From NCBI GenBank assembly GCA_016869775.1, contig VGDJ01000077.1, positions 1-5,861 on the forward strand: a stretch of 5,861 bases of DNA, given 5' to 3'. Shown one piece after another: positions 5,677-5,861 of this stretch. The stretch comes from Alphaproteobacteria bacterium. GTDB taxonomy: Bacteria; Pseudomonadota; Alphaproteobacteria; Rickettsiales; UBA1997. The position numbers and the translations under genes were made by a program. Below the pieces are notes generated by a model that was not told the origin of the DNA, did no database searches, and was given only the letters and a program-made list of their open reading frames with translations. Position 1 is the first letter of the stretch. Every line of letters begins with the position of its first letter.

Positions 5677-5861
5677 ATGAAAAAAAATAGAGCATTTTCC
5701 TTAGTTGAATTATCGGTGGTAATACTGATAATTGGCATTCTCGTAGCAGGTGTAACTCAAAGCGGAAGGCTAATTAGACAAATAAAACTTTCCACCGCTC
5801 GTTCTGTTACAACTTCATCTGACGTTGCGTCAATTCGTGATATTGTTGGTTGGTTTGAATC
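5677..5861 (+). CDS. Second prepilin-type protein, N-terminal part (cut by window edge)
   Basis: ATG 5677 opens a frame that stays open to the right edge, giving 61 codons plus two bases. The protein begins MKKNRA, then FSLVELSVVILIIGILVAG: a six-residue basic leader, predicted cleavage Ala6-Phe7, Glu11 at mature position 5, and a hydrophobic helix to about residue 27. It continues to DIVGWFE at 55-61, matching DLVAWYE in the gene before it. The distance from cleavage site to that tryptophan is 52 residues here and 53 there, so the two are paralogs, and a LamG-like domain is likely to follow outside the window. The gap to the upstream gene is 35 bp with no terminator, which suggests co-transcription. 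No Shine-Dalgarno sequence is visible. Confidence 0.85.
   Translation, partial: MKKNRAFSLVELSVVILIIGILVAGVTQSGRLIRQIKLSTARSVTTSSDVASIRDIVGWFE

Overview
The window looks like bacterial chromosome from an AT-rich proteobacterium, most plausibly an alphaproteobacterium. That placement is inference from protein flavour (UMP kinase, RRF, UPP synthase), the pyrH-frr-uppS-cdsA order and the base composition; no rRNA or other phylogenetic marker was searched. No tRNA, rRNA, CRISPR array or insertion sequence was seen.

Left block (1-3663, all minus strand, read from right to left): pyrH (UMP kinase), frr (ribosome recycling factor), uppS (undecaprenyl diphosphate synthase), cdsA (CDP-diglyceride synthase), thiG (thiazole synthase), then the first 22 codons of a phosphomannomutase/phosphoglucomutase that leaves the window at its left edge. 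Gaps are 23, 4, -14, 3 and 3 bp, so this is almost certainly one operon. It combines nucleotide supply, translation recycling, the lipid carrier for cell-wall polymers, phospholipid precursor synthesis, a thiamine step and a sugar-phosphate mutase. The first four genes keep a classical bacterial order. The thiG-mutase tail sits where dxr and rseP often follow in proteobacteria.

Centre (3664-3836): a 173-bp, very AT-rich divergent intergenic region that should hold the promoters for both directions. It contains two perfect 8-bp inverted repeats.

Right block (3837-5861, all plus strand): a class IV PLP enzyme, probably aminodeoxychorismate lyase (PabC-like, folate synthesis), followed by two tandem paralogous genes for prepilin-type proteins. 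The first is complete: a type IV pilin-like N-terminus joined to a LamG/concanavalin-like domain of roughly 200 residues. The second is cut by the right edge after 61 codons and matches the first in its N-terminal architecture. This pair is the least explained part of the window and probably encodes surface-exposed or pilus-associated proteins.

Only cdsA has a recognisable Shine-Dalgarno sequence. The other starts visible in the window lack one, and uppS and the first prepilin gene appear to start with GTG.
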